A DNA stretch of 64,000 bases from Arthrobacter citreus (lineage in GTDB: Bacteria > Actinomycetota > Actinomycetes > Actinomycetales > Micrococcaceae): contig NZ_VTFV01000002.1 in the NCBI RefSeq assembly GCF_009192745.1, positions 1,364,001 to 1,428,000 on the forward strand, given 5' to 3'. Made by a program: the position numbers and the translations under genes. Below are positions 25,039 to 34,290 of the stretch, piece by piece; positions within the stretch are counted from its first letter, which is position 1; the number at the start of each line of letters is the position of its first letter. A model generated the notes under the pieces. It did not search any database. It was given only the letters and a program-made list of their open reading frames with translations, and had not been told where the DNA came from.

Positions 25039-26189
25039 TCTACTTTGACGCCGCGGCCACCACCCCCGTCCGCCCGGAGGTCCTGGCTGCGCTGGCGCCG
25101 CTGTACACCGGTGACTTCGGCAACCCGTCCAGCACGCACTCGGCGGGAGCAACGGCAGGCCGCGCCCTGGACTATGCCCGCCGTACCGCCGCGGACGTGC
25201 TCGGCTGCCGCCCCGGAGACGTTGTCTTTACCTCCGGCGGGACCGAGGCGGACAACCTGGCGATAAAGGGCCTGGCCCTGGCATCCCCGCAGGGACGGCA
25301 CATTGTCTCCAGCGCCGTCGAACATCCGGCAGTGCTCGAATCCCTGGCTTACCTCCAGCGCTTCCACGGTTTCCGGATCACGCTGGTTCCGGTGGACGGA
25401 ACCGGCCGGGTGGATGCCGCCGCCGTGGAAGCTGCGCTGACACGCGAGACCACCTTATGCACCATCATGACGGCCAACAACGAAGTGGGGACCCTCCAGC
25501 CGGTGGCGGAGATAGCCGACTCGTGCCGGGAACGCGGAATACCGTTCCATACGGACGCAGTGCAGGCCGCCGGCTGGCTGCCCGTGTCCGTAGCCGGCAC
25601 GGGAATCGATGCCATGAGCATCTCCGGACACAAGCTTGGTGCACCAAAGGGCTGCGGCCTGCTTTACGTCCGCGGGGTCCTGCCCCTTGAACCGCTCATT
25701 CACGGCGGCGGCCAGGAACGCGGCCGCCGTTCAGGAACCGAGAACGTCGCCGGTGCGGTTGCACTGGCCACAGCGCTGAAGCTCGCAGAGCAGGAGCGCC
25801 CGGCAGCAGCCCCCCGCGCCGTGAAACTGCGCGACTACCTGATAGAGACCGTCCTGCAATCGGTGCCCGGCGCCCAGCTGACGGGACACCGAACGGAAAG
25901 GCTGCCAGGGCACGCCTCCTTCTGCTTCCCCGGGACCAGCGGCGAGTCAGTGCTGCTGGAATCCGAACGGGCAGGGGTGCTGTGTTCCTCCGGCTCGGCG
26001 TGCGCGGCAGGCTCGGACGAGCCGTCCGCGGTGCTGACCGCCATGGGAGTGGACAGGGACACCGCACAGACTGCGGTCCGGCTCAGTTTCACGCCGTCGG
26101 TGCGGGAGAACGAGGTGGCCCTGGCGGCGCGTGCCGTCAGCGCTGCCGTGGAGCGGGTGAGAGGGCTGGCCCAGGCACCGCGCACGTAG
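25035..26189 (+). CDS. Cysteine desulfurase, NifS/IscS type, in the NAD operon
   Basis: This PLP enzyme takes sulfur from cysteine for Fe-S cluster assembly. The 384 residues show DAAATTPVRPEV, SGGTEADNLAIKG, the PLP-lysine block SISGHKLGAPKG and the catalytic cysteine C323 in SSGSACAAGSDEPS. The ATG overlaps the nadC stop, so it is the fifth gene of the nrtR-nadABC operon. The likely job is maturation of the NadA cluster, as reported for NadA-linked desulfurases in other bacteria, though general IscS duty is possible. Confidence 0.9.
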   Translation: MIYFDAAATTPVRPEVLAALAPLYTGDFGNPSSTHSAGATAGRALDYARRTAADVLGCRPGDVVFTSGGTEADNLAIKGLALASPQGRHIVSSAVEHPAVLESLAYLQRFHGFRITLVPVDGTGRVDAAAVEAALTRETTLCTIMTANNEVGTLQPVAEIADSCRERGIPFHTDAVQAAGWLPVSVAGTGIDAMSISGHKLGAPKGCGLLYVRGVLPLEPLIHGGGQERGRRSGTENVAGAVALATALKLAEQERPAAAPRAVKLRDYLIETVLQSVPGAQLTGHRTERLPGHASFCFPGTSGESVLLESERAGVLCSSGSACAAGSDEPSAVLTAMGVDRDTAQTAVRLSFTPSVRENEVALAARAVSAAVERVRGLAQAPRT

Positions 26190-26227
26190 CAAACGCGTCG
26201 CAAAACCCGCCGGTAACATAGCGGCCC

Positions 26228-26233
26228 TACACT
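26228..26233 (+). promoter_or_regulatory. -10 box of a probable leaderless promoter
   Basis: TACACT is followed by six bases and then the ATG of the M20 peptidase at 26240. No ribosome-binding site is visible, in keeping with leaderless transcription. Confidence 0.45.
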
Positions 26234-26239
26234 GCTGCC

Positions 26240-27604
26240 ATGTATACGAGCACACCGGCAGAAGTGCTGCCCCGGGACAGGGGAGACGCTGCGGCCCCCA
26301 AACTTGCCCGCCTCATCGCCTGCCGCACGGTTTCCTCCCGGATACCCGAAGAAGTGGACGACGGCGAGTTCGCCCGCTTTCGCGCAGAACTCGCCGCACT
26401 CTTCCCCGTGGTCCACAGGCGGCTGACGCTGGAGGAAGTTGGCGGGGGACTCCTGTTCCGCTGGCAGGGCACGGAAGATGAACTCGACCCGGTGGTGCTG
26501 ATGGCGCATTACGACGTGGTGCCGGTCCAGGACGAGTCAACCTGGGAACATCCGCCCTTTGCCGGTGTCCTGGCGGATGGCTGGATCCACGGACGCGGAG
26601 CGCTGGATGACAAGGGGTCGCTGGCCGCCATCCTGGAGGCCGTTGAAACCCTGCTCGAAGAGGGTTTCACCCCTTCCCGCACTGTCTGGCTGTCCTTTGG
26701 GGACAATGAGGAAACAGCCGGTGACACGGCGGCCCGGGCAGCCGCCATCCTGCAGGAACGCGGCGTGCGCCCCTGGCTGGTGCTGGATGAAGGAGGGGCA
26801 GTTGCCAGCCAGGCATTTCCGTTCGTCACGTCCCCGGTCGCCGTCATTGGTGTCTCGGAAAAGGGCATCCTGGACGTAGAGCTCTCGGTCGAAGACCCCG
26901 GCGGACATGCCTCCACACCCACCCGTCTCGGTGCCGCTGCCCGGCTGGCACGCGCCGTCGTGCGTCTGGACCAGAGGCCTTTCCCGGCGGCCCTGCACCC
27001 GGTCACCATCGAGATGCTGGGACGCCTGGCCGCCGGGGCATCCCCGCTGCCGGCGGCACTGTTTGCCCGCGCCGGTTCGCTGCGGCTTCCGTTAACCCGG
27101 ATCTTCGGCGCCCTGGGCGGCGAGCCCAACGCCTTGACCCGCACCACCGTCGCCCTCACACAGCTCTCCGGATCCAAGGCCTCCAACGTCCTGCCCACGC
27201 GTGCCACGGCCAACGCAAACGTCCGGATCGCTCCGGGGGAGAGCATCGACTCCGTGCTGAGGCGGATGCGCCGCACCGTCCGGGACCGGAAAGTCTCCCT
27301 GCGCGTAGTGGAAGGCAGCGAGCCCTCACCGGTTTCCTCGACGTCGAACGCCCAGTTCGCCGCGCTGGAGACAGCGATCCGCGAAGTGTTCCCGGACGCC
27401 ATCCCTGCGCCGTACATCATGCTCGGCGGCACCGATTCACGCCGCTACACCGCGATCAGCGACGCCGTGTACCGCTTCGCACCGTTCCGAATGGACAAGG
27501 CTGCACGGGCCTCCATCCACGCGGACAATGAGAAGCTCTCCCTTCATACATTCGGCGAGGGCATCACGTTCTACCGGCGCCTGCTGCAGAACCTGGTGCC
27601 CTGA
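26240..27604 (+). CDS. M20-family metallopeptidase (dipeptidase/deacylase)
   Basis: This zinc-dependent M20/M25/M40 hydrolase has 454 residues. Metal-binding motifs are LMAHYDVVPVQ, GRGALDDKGSLAA (bridging aspartate), FGDNEETAGDTAA (catalytic glutamate) and VLDEGGAV, with the late histidine in SIHADNEKLS. The lid/dimerisation domain spans roughly residues 210-330 (LDVELSVEDPGGHAS onward). Substrates are typically small peptides or N-acyl amino acids; the exact one is unknown. It is followed directly by an MFS gene whose ATG shares the last base of this stop, so hydrolysis and transport may be linked. Confidence 0.87.
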   Translation: MYTSTPAEVLPRDRGDAAAPKLARLIACRTVSSRIPEEVDDGEFARFRAELAALFPVVHRRLTLEEVGGGLLFRWQGTEDELDPVVLMAHYDVVPVQDESTWEHPPFAGVLADGWIHGRGALDDKGSLAAILEAVETLLEEGFTPSRTVWLSFGDNEETAGDTAARAAAILQERGVRPWLVLDEGGAVASQAFPFVTSPVAVIGVSEKGILDVELSVEDPGGHASTPTRLGAAARLARAVVRLDQRPFPAALHPVTIEMLGRLAAGASPLPAALFARAGSLRLPLTRIFGALGGEPNALTRTTVALTQLSGSKASNVLPTRATANANVRIAPGESIDSVLRRMRRTVRDRKVSLRVVEGSEPSPVSSTSNAQFAALETAIREVFPDAIPAPYIMLGGTDSRRYTAISDAVYRFAPFRMDKAARASIHADNEKLSLHTFGEGITFYRRLLQNLVP

Positions 27605-29109
27605 TGCGTGCCCTCGGCCCCGTGGTGTTCTTCCTGGTGCTCGTTGAAATCACCAGTGGAATCCTGCAGGGGTACTACACGCCGATCCTCACCGACATTG
27701 CCCGCAACCTGGGAATCGCCGACGGCGACGTGAACTGGTTCGAGGCAGCACAGCTGATGTTCAGCGCCCTGGCCGTTCCCGTCCTTGCCCGGCTGGGGGA
27801 CATGTACGGGCACAAACGCATCCTGCTGGTCTCAACCGTGCTCACGGCAGCAGCCTCCTGGGGCGTGGCGTTCGCGCCCGATTTCTGGACCTTCCTCGTT
27901 GCCTGGTCGCTGCAGGGGTTCTACGTGGTGTGGCTCCCCCTGGAAGTTGCCCTCATCTTCGCCCGGGCCGCATCGGCCCCGAACCGGGCAGCGGTAACCC
28001 GCAAGGCAGCCGGTGTGCTGGTGGGCGGGCTGCAGTTCGGCGTCATCGCCGGAGCGCTCGCAGCCGGGGCGCTGGTGGAGGTCTTCGGAGGGGATCTGCG
28101 GCTGACCCTGATGGTGCCTGCGGCAGCTGCCACCCTGTGTATCCTCGCCATCTGGTTCGGGGTGCCGGAGTCCGGGCTGAGGGCCCGCGGTGCCCTGGAT
28201 GTACGGGGTTTCGCGATGCTGGCCGTTGGGCTGCTGTTGCTGACCTCCGGGCTGACTTTCCTGCGGATCAACGGTCCCGGCACCTGGTGGGTTTGGGCCG
28301 TCCTGGCTGCAGGCGTGGCGGCGTTCGTTCCGTTTGTGCGCTATCAGCTGCGCTTGGACGAGCCGCTGGTGGATATCCGGATGCTGTGCGCTCCCACCAT
28401 GTGGCCGGTCCAGCTCACCGCCGGCCTGTTCGGGATCTCCGTGCTGGGTGCCCAGGCGCCCATGTCCACCTTTGCCCGGACAGACCGCGAAGCACACGGC
28501 TACGGACTGGGACTGGAAGCCGGATCCGTGTCCCTGATCATTGGGGCCTACGTCCTGTCGGTGCTGGCAGGGGCGCTGCTGTTCCCGCTGGCCGCAAAGC
28601 TGAGCACGCCGCGGATCACCCTTTCCGGGGCGGCAGCCGTGGTTGGTATCGGATACGGACTGTTCCTGCCGTTCCACGATTCCCTTGCACAGACGCTGAC
28701 CAACATGGTGATTGCCGGCCTGGGGTCGGGTGCGCTGGTTGCAGCGCTGCCTTCCGCAGCGGCCGCGGCCGCACCGCTGAACCGAACCGGTATGGCAACG
28801 GGGCTCACCAACACCACCAAGACCATTGGCGGGTCCTTTGCCTCCGCCGTGTTTGGCATTGCACTGCTCAGCGCTGCGGGCCAGTCCCTGGGGGACGTTG
28901 CCGGGGCGGCGACTGCGGCACCCCTGTCGGGCTACCTCACGGTGTGGGCCGTTTGCTCCGTCACGGCATTTGCTGCGGCGGCTGCGCTGCTGCTGGTTCC
29001 CAGGCTGGCCTTCGCCGACCCGCCGATACTTCCGGAGAGCGGCATCGCCGGCAACGACGGCGTAACGGGCAGCAGCGGTGCCGGGGCCGGAGATACTGCG
29101 GCAAGGTAG
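27604..29109 (+). CDS. MFS transporter, long (probably 14-helix) type
   Basis: This 501-residue major facilitator has motif A as ARLGDMYGHKRILL and numerous hydrophobic segments; length and spacing favour the 14-helix DHA2-like group. An N-terminal LVEITSGILQGYYTPILTDIA lies in the first helix-loop. The last 30 residues are Gly/Ser-rich and cytoplasmic. The ATG overlaps the peptidase stop by one base. Export of a peptide-like or toxic compound is a guess from the neighbour. A perfect hairpin follows the gene. Confidence 0.83.
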   Translation: MRALGPVVFFLVLVEITSGILQGYYTPILTDIARNLGIADGDVNWFEAAQLMFSALAVPVLARLGDMYGHKRILLVSTVLTAAASWGVAFAPDFWTFLVAWSLQGFYVVWLPLEVALIFARAASAPNRAAVTRKAAGVLVGGLQFGVIAGALAAGALVEVFGGDLRLTLMVPAAAATLCILAIWFGVPESGLRARGALDVRGFAMLAVGLLLLTSGLTFLRINGPGTWWVWAVLAAGVAAFVPFVRYQLRLDEPLVDIRMLCAPTMWPVQLTAGLFGISVLGAQAPMSTFARTDREAHGYGLGLEAGSVSLIIGAYVLSVLAGALLFPLAAKLSTPRITLSGAAAVVGIGYGLFLPFHDSLAQTLTNMVIAGLGSGALVAALPSAAAAAAPLNRTGMATGLTNTTKTIGGSFASAVFGIALLSAAGQSLGDVAGAATAAPLSGYLTVWAVCSVTAFAAAAALLLVPRLAFADPPILPESGIAGNDGVTGSSGAGAGDTAAR

Positions 29110-29116
29110 CCCGGTG

Positions 29117-29152
29117 GCGCCGGCCCCCGGAACCTGAACCGGGTGCCGGCGC
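29117..29152. terminator. Bidirectional hairpin between MFS and MarR genes
   Basis: GCGCCGGC (29117-29124) pairs with GCCGGCGC (29145-29152), and CCCGG pairs with CCGGG inside it. It lies between two convergent genes. Confidence 0.6.
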
Positions 29153-29167
29153 GGCGCGGCGCGGCGC
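29148..29167. repeat. Four tandem GGCGC units
   Basis: GGCGC is repeated four times without interruption in the intergenic gap, directly after the terminator hairpin. It may vary in copy number by slippage. Confidence 0.6.
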
Positions 29168-29175
29168 GAAAGAGC

Positions 29176-29676
29176 CTAGGCCCCTGCCGGCCGGCCGTCG
29201 CTGGTGCCTGACCCCTCGGAGTTGAGGCTGGCCAGGAGCTTATCCATGAGTTCCTTGACCTGGGCCAGCTCCTGGGCTGTCAGGGCCGGACCCAGCAGGT
29301 CGTGGATACCCCGGACGTGGATCCGGCCGAGGCGCTTCTGCACCGCCCGGCCTTCTCCGGTCAGGGACAGCTCAACGCCCCGCTGGTCGTTCTGCGCCGG
29401 GCGGCGCTGGACCAGCCCCTTGTTCTCCAGCCGCTCCACCATGCGGGACAGGCTGGGCTGGCTGATCAGCAGGTGCTCGTTAAGCTCATTGAGGCGGGTC
29501 CAGCCGGTGGGGCAGCGGCTGAGGTTGAAGAGCACGTCGTACTCGCGCATGGTGAGTTCCTTGAACTCCGGGTCGCGCTGCAGCCGGCGCATGACGCCCA
29601 CCTGCGCCCGGAACAGTGATTCCCACGCCTCTGCGGTCTCTTTAACGGTGGTTGCGTGGCTGGTCTCGGAACTCAT
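29176..29676 (-). CDS. MarR-family transcriptional regulator (with LLM oxidoreductase)
   Basis: The 166-residue winged-helix regulator has the MarR core: FNLSRCPTGWTRLNELNEHLLISQPSLSRMVERLE (recognition helix in the second half, read in parts), then the wing RPAQNDQRGVELSLTGEG. It starts four bases after the LLM oxidoreductase gene, so the two form an operon. A 9+9-bp palindrome at 30846-30865 overlaps the operon's predicted transcription start and is the best candidate for its own binding site. The effector is unknown. Confidence 0.87.
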   Translation of the reverse strand: MSSETSHATTVKETAEAWESLFRAQVGVMRRLQRDPEFKELTMREYDVLFNLSRCPTGWTRLNELNEHLLISQPSLSRMVERLENKGLVQRRPAQNDQRGVELSLTGEGRAVQKRLGRIHVRGIHDLLGPALTAQELAQVKELMDKLLASLNSEGSGTSDGRPAGA

Positions 29677-29680
29677 TCCA

Positions 29681-30793
29681 TTAGCCTACTGAAGTTACCG
29701 GGGTGGAAGTGGACAGTGAAGCCTCGCGAGCCGCCACGCGTCCGGCGTGGGTAGGTCCGTCCGGCACGTGTGCCGGACGGCGGGAATCCAGTTCCCTGCG
29801 AAGTTCCGGAAGCACGTACTCGCCGAAAAGATCCAGCTGTTCCAGCACGGTCTTCAGTGGCAGGCCCGCATGGTCGATGAGGAAGAGCTGACGCTGGTAG
29901 TCCCCGAAGTACTCCTGGAACGTGAGCGTTTTCTCCAGGACTTCCTGCGGGCTTCCCACTGTAAGCGGGGTCTGTGCCGTGAAGTCCTCCAGGGACGGCC
30001 CATGGCCGTAGACGGGTGCGTTGTCGAAGTACGGGCGGAACTCGTTCACGGCGTCCTGGGAGTTCTTCCGCATGAAGAACTGTCCGCCCAGGCCCACGAT
30101 CGCCTGGTCGGCGGAGCCGTGGCCGTAGTGCTCGTAGCGCTCGCGGTACAGTCCGATCAGCTGCATGTAGTGCTCCTTCGGCCAGAAAATGTTGTTGGCG
30201 AAGAAGCCGTCGCCGAAGTAGGCGGCGATCTCCGCGACCTGGGGTGTGCGGATGGATCCGTGCCAGACGAAGGGGGCGACGCCGTCGAGCGGCCGGGGCG
30301 TGGAGGTGAAGTTCTGGAGCGGGGTGCGGAACTTGCCCTGCCAGTTGACCGTCTCCTTATCCCAGAGCTGGCGCAGCAGGTTGTAGTTCTCCACGGTGAG
30401 GTCCACGGAGTCCTGCATGTTCTTGCCGAACCAGGGGTAAACCGGAGCGGTGTTGCCGCGGCCCAGCACCAGGTCGGTGCGGCCATCAGAGAGGTGCTGC
30501 AGCATCGCGAAGTCTTCGGCGATCTTTACCGGGTCGTTGGTGGTGATCAGCGTGGTTGCGGTGGAGAGAATGATTCTCTCTGTCTGGGCAGCAATGTAGC
30601 CCAGCAGGGTGGTGGGGGAGGAAGCGTAGAAGGGCGGGTTGTGGTGCTCGCCGGTGGCATAGACGTCCATGCCGATTTCTTCGACCTTGCGGGCAATGGC
30701 AACCGCAGCCTTGATGCGCTCGCCTTCCGTGGGCATCCGGCCGGTAACCGGGTCGCGGGTGATGTCGCTGACGCTGAATACGCCGATCTGCAT
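29681..30793 (-). CDS. LLM-class flavin-dependent oxidoreductase
   Basis: The 370-residue protein is of the luciferase-like monooxygenase family, using FMN or F420. The N-terminus MQIGVFSVSDITRDP and VYATGEHHNPPF are typical, followed by TERIILSTATTLITTNDPVKIAEDFAMLQHLSDGRTDLVLGRGN, a family-defining region read in parts, and APFVWHGSIR. A normal Shine-Dalgarno (CAGGAGG) precedes the ATG. It heads a two-gene operon with MarR, implying induction by a xenobiotic or oxidised substrate. Confidence 0.88.
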   Translation of the reverse strand: MQIGVFSVSDITRDPVTGRMPTEGERIKAAVAIARKVEEIGMDVYATGEHHNPPFYASSPTTLLGYIAAQTERIILSTATTLITTNDPVKIAEDFAMLQHLSDGRTDLVLGRGNTAPVYPWFGKNMQDSVDLTVENYNLLRQLWDKETVNWQGKFRTPLQNFTSTPRPLDGVAPFVWHGSIRTPQVAEIAAYFGDGFFANNIFWPKEHYMQLIGLYRERYEHYGHGSADQAIVGLGGQFFMRKNSQDAVNEFRPYFDNAPVYGHGPSLEDFTAQTPLTVGSPQEVLEKTLTFQEYFGDYQRQLFLIDHAGLPLKTVLEQLDLFGEYVLPELRRELDSRRPAHVPDGPTHAGRVAAREASLSTSTPVTSVG

Positions 30794-30845
30794 GGTGTCC
30801 TCCTGTTGCGAAGCTGCTTCGGCAGCGGCTCGCCGTCCCGAAAAG

Positions 30846-30865
30846 GTAGATGCATTTGCATCTAC
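30846..30865. promoter_or_regulatory. MarR operator candidate, 20-bp palindrome
   Basis: GTAGATGCA (30846-30854) and TGCATCTAC (30857-30865) are exact inverses separated by two bases, the usual MarR-site size and form. On the minus strand a TAGACT -10 box at 30870-30875 puts the transcription start inside the palindrome. Confidence 0.75.
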
Positions 30866-30924
30866 TGGGAGTCTACAACAGGTAGCCGCCGAATTTCATT
30901 CCCCGGTTTCGGCTCCCGCAACGC

Positions 30925-30960
30925 GGCAGGGCCGGCACCCGCTGCGGTGCCGGCCCTGCC
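30925..30960 (-). terminator. 15-bp hairpin after the RND gene
   Basis: GGCAGGGCCGGCACC (30925-30939) and its exact complement (30946-30960) enclose a six-base loop, 26 bases beyond the RND stop on the minus strand. Confidence 0.7.
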
Positions 30961-30986
30961 GTTGGCCTTGACGTCGGGGCTGCCGG

Positions 30987-33900
30987 TCAGCCGGCGGCCT
31001 CCGCCTGGAGGCGTTCCCGTTCAGCCTGTGCGGCTTCTTCGCGTGCCTGGGCCCGGCGCTCCCGGGGTCCTTCGACCAGCTGGTACAGCACGGGCACCAG
31101 GACCAGGGTGAGCGCGGTGGAGGAGATCAGGCCTCCGATGACGACGATCGCCAGCGGACGGGAAATGAATCCGCCTTCGCCTGTGACACCAAGTGCCATC
31201 GGCGTGAGTGCCAGGATGGTGGCCAGGGCTGTCATGAGGATTGGGCGCAGGCGCTGCCGCGCACCGCGGACGATCGCTTCCCTGACGTTCATGCCGGGCT
31301 CGCGTCCGTGCGGCCTGCGGTACTGGTTGATGAGGTCCATCAGCACAATCGCGTTGGTCACCACAATGCCCACCAGCATGAGCAGGCCAACCAGCGAGGG
31401 CAGGCCCAGGGGAACGTTGGCGATGAGCAGCGCGATGATGGCGCCCGTTGCGGCGAAGGGCACCGAGACCAGCAGGATCAGCGGCTGCACCAGGGACTTG
31501 AACGTGGCAACCATGATGACGTACACGATCGCGATCGCCGCCAGCAGCGCCAGTCCCAGCTGGGTGAAGGACTCATTCTGCTGGGTGGCTGCGCCGCTGA
31601 GGGTTGCAGTCACCGACGTCGGCAGGTCCACGTTGGCCAGTTCGGCCTGGACTTCGGCAATCGCTCCGCCGAGGTCGTCGCCGGACGGGGTTACCGAAAC
31701 GAGGGCAGTGCGTTCCCCGCCGGACGAGGAGACCGACGTGGGTACCTGGACTTCTTCGATGACGGCCAGGTCGCTCAGCGGTACGGGGCCGCCGGCGGTC
31801 GGCACAACAATCCCGGAGAGCTGTTCCAGGGTGTTCACCTCGGTTCCTTCGCCGATGAGCACGGGCAGGTCGTCCGTCCCGAGCTGGACTGTGCCGGCTG
31901 GAAGCGGACTCAGCGTGGAGGCCAGGATTCCGGCCACCTGCTGTTCATCCAGCCCGGCCGCCACGGCCTTGGCGCGGTCGATGGTGACCTGGACCACCGG
32001 TTCGGAGCTGGACAGGTTGGAGGTGGCCTCGGCCACTCCGGGCAGATCGGACATGGCCGCGACCAGGGCATCGGAGGCGGGCTGGAGTTCAGCCGGATCA
32101 CCGGCGGAGATCTCGATGTCTACGGTGTTGGACGTGCCGAAGCCGCCGCCCTGGGTTCCCAGGGAAATGGTGCCGGCATCCTCGCCCAGGTCTTCGAGCT
32201 CGCGGCGGACGGTCTCACGCAGCTGAACCTGGTCCACGTCCTGTTCGGTGATGACCGTGAAGTTGGCTACCGAGGCGCCGCCGGCAGTGAACGCGGCGAT
32301 TCCCGACGTCGAGGTTCCCATGGTGACTTGGACGTCCTTGATGCCCTCGGTTTCGGAGAGCACCTCTTCCACGGACTCGGCGGCAGCGGAGGTGGTCTGA
32401 AGCGAACTTCCGGCCGGCAGTTCCTGGCGCACACTGAACGTGTTCTGCCCGGTATCGCCCAGCAGGTTGGTCTGGAGCAGCGGGGTCAGCGCTGCCGTGC
32501 CGCCCAGGATCAGGACGCCGGCAAGGAGCGTGTAAACGGGGTGGCGTTGAGTGCCGCGGAGGATCGGCAGGTAACCGCGCTGCAGGAAGGTCTTCTGCTC
32601 CCGCGCCTCTGCCTCTGCCCGGTATGCTTCCGGATCGCTGACGGGTTTGGAGGACTTCAGGAACCAGTAAGCGAGCACCGGAACAATCGTCAGGGACACC
32701 AGCAGCGAGGCGAGCAGTGCCAGGGACGTGGTTACGGCAAACGGCCGGAACAATTCGCCGGCGAGGCCGCCCACAAACACGATGGGGGCGAAGACGGCGA
32801 CCGTGGTGAGGGTGGACGCGGTAACGGCACCGGCGACTTCGCGGATGGCGGTAAGGATAGCGGTGCGTTTTTCCTCGCCGTAGCCCAGGTGCCGCTTGAT
32901 GTTCTCGATGACCACAATGGAGTCGTCCACCACCCGGCCGATCGCAATCGTCAGCGCGCCGAGCGTCAGGATGTTCAGTGAATAGCCGAACGCCAGCAGG
33001 CCAATGAAGGTCACCAGCAGCGAAAGCGGAATTGAAACCGCGGTGACCAGGGTAGACCTGACCGAGAGCAGGAACACCAGGATCACCAGGACTGCGAAGC
33101 CCAGGCCCAGCAGGCCTTCGGTGGTGAGGTCGGAAATCGATTTTTCAATGAACGGAGCCTGGTCAAAGATCACGGTGAACCTCGCACCGTTGCCCAGCTC
33201 ATCCTGCAGGGCGGGGATCAGGTCCAGGACTTCGTGGGAGATGCCCACCGTGTCTCCGGCCGGCGTCTTGGTGATGGAGATCGCCAGCGTGGCTTCGCCG
33301 TTGGTACGCGTTATGGACGTCTGCTCGTCGTCGGTGATTTCCACGGTCGCGACGTCGCCGATTGTCGGCGGGGCGGAGCCCGGTGACGCGCCCTCCGCCT
33401 CAATAGGCAGGGCGGAAACCTTCTCGAGCGAGTCCAGGGGGCTGCCAACCTGGATGGAGAGCGAACGGCTTTCCTCCTCCACAGTGCCGGCTGGGATCAG
33501 TGCACCGCTGTTCTCCAGCGCCGAGGCAATGGCCGACGGCGAGGCCCCCAGCGCAGCGAGTGCCGCCTGGTCCGGGGTGATGGCAATGTGGCGCTGGGAA
33601 CCGCCGGTTACCTCCGCAGTGCGGACGCCTTCGATCTTCTGCAGCCGGGGAACCGTTAGGCGCTCCAGCTCGGAGTTCAGCTCGCTGAGCGATGAGTCGC
33701 TGGAGACGGCCAGGTACACGATGGGGAAGTCACTGATGCTCCCGGCCAGGGACTGCGGATTAGCGTCCTCCGGGAGCGTCTGGCGCGCGTTGGAAATGGC
33801 ACGGTCAACCTGGCCGCGTGCACGGTCAAGGTCGGTGCCGTAGGCGAAGGTGAGCGTGATGGCGGAGATCGAGGACCGCGACGTCGCGGACGAGGACTCC

Positions 33901-34133
33901 AGCCCTTCGACGGCGGTGAGCGCGGCCTCGAGCGGCTCGCTGATCTGCGCATCCACGACTTCGGGGGAAGCGCCCGGCAGGGCGGTAATCACACTGATCT
34001 GGGGGAATTCGAGTGCAGGGATGAGTTCCTGCTTGAGGGAATTCAGCGAGATCACGCCGAAGACCGCTACAAAGACTGTGATGAGGGCAATGAGAGCCCG
34101 GTTGGAGAGCGAGAGTTTGGCCAGACGATCCAT
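30987..34133 (-). CDS. RND-family efflux transporter (AcrB/HAE1-like)
   Basis: The protein is a large proton-driven resistance-nodulation-division pump. From ATG 34133 it has 1048 residues, the usual AcrB size. The first helix is LIALITVFVAVFGVISLNSL, followed by the porter domain (ALPGASPEVVDAQISEPLEAAL read in parts), a cluster of helices with the proton-relay region IAIGRVVDDSIVVIENIKRHL (D-D pair), and a second half ending VVIGGLISSTALTLVLVPVLYQL. No periplasmic adaptor or outer-membrane partner is nearby, as expected in a Gram-positive. The ATG at 34133 has AAAGGCAGG upstream; an ATG at 34166 in frame is possible. Confidence 0.9.
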   Translation of the reverse strand: MDRLAKLSLSNRALIALITVFVAVFGVISLNSLKQELIPALEFPQISVITALPGASPEVVDAQISEPLEAALTAVEGLESSSATSRSSISAITLTFAYGTDLDRARGQVDRAISNARQTLPEDANPQSLAGSISDFPIVYLAVSSDSSLSELNSELERLTVPRLQKIEGVRTAEVTGGSQRHIAITPDQAALAALGASPSAIASALENSGALIPAGTVEEESRSLSIQVGSPLDSLEKVSALPIEAEGASPGSAPPTIGDVATVEITDDEQTSITRTNGEATLAISITKTPAGDTVGISHEVLDLIPALQDELGNGARFTVIFDQAPFIEKSISDLTTEGLLGLGFAVLVILVFLLSVRSTLVTAVSIPLSLLVTFIGLLAFGYSLNILTLGALTIAIGRVVDDSIVVIENIKRHLGYGEEKRTAILTAIREVAGAVTASTLTTVAVFAPIVFVGGLAGELFRPFAVTTSLALLASLLVSLTIVPVLAYWFLKSSKPVSDPEAYRAEAEAREQKTFLQRGYLPILRGTQRHPVYTLLAGVLILGGTAALTPLLQTNLLGDTGQNTFSVRQELPAGSSLQTTSAAAESVEEVLSETEGIKDVQVTMGTSTSGIAAFTAGGASVANFTVITEQDVDQVQLRETVRRELEDLGEDAGTISLGTQGGGFGTSNTVDIEISAGDPAELQPASDALVAAMSDLPGVAEATSNLSSSEPVVQVTIDRAKAVAAGLDEQQVAGILASTLSPLPAGTVQLGTDDLPVLIGEGTEVNTLEQLSGIVVPTAGGPVPLSDLAVIEEVQVPTSVSSSGGERTALVSVTPSGDDLGGAIAEVQAELANVDLPTSVTATLSGAATQQNESFTQLGLALLAAIAIVYVIMVATFKSLVQPLILLVSVPFAATGAIIALLIANVPLGLPSLVGLLMLVGIVVTNAIVLMDLINQYRRPHGREPGMNVREAIVRGARQRLRPILMTALATILALTPMALGVTGEGGFISRPLAIVVIGGLISSTALTLVLVPVLYQLVEGPRERRAQAREEAAQAERERLQAEAAG

Positions 34134-34238
34134 GAACCTGCCTTTATTCGTAGACGGATTCATCATACGTGCGCATATACGTCCTCCCGTGCCGGGTAGC
34201 GGGAGCGGCCGCGGTTCCCCGGGGCCGCCTTAAACACA

Positions 34239-34272
34239 GGTGTCCCGGACTGCATCGGCAGTCCGGGACACC
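34239..34272 (-). terminator. 15-bp hairpin after mqo
   Basis: GGTGTCCCGGACTGC (34239-34253) pairs perfectly with 34258-34272 around an ATCG tetraloop, 18 bases past the mqo stop. Confidence 0.75.
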
Positions 34273-34290
34273 GTAGGGGTGCGGGGCCTC

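Noticed and set aside
29148-29167. GGCGC tandem as a functional repeat family
   Set aside because: Only four short units in a GC-rich intergenic gap; simple slippage explains it.
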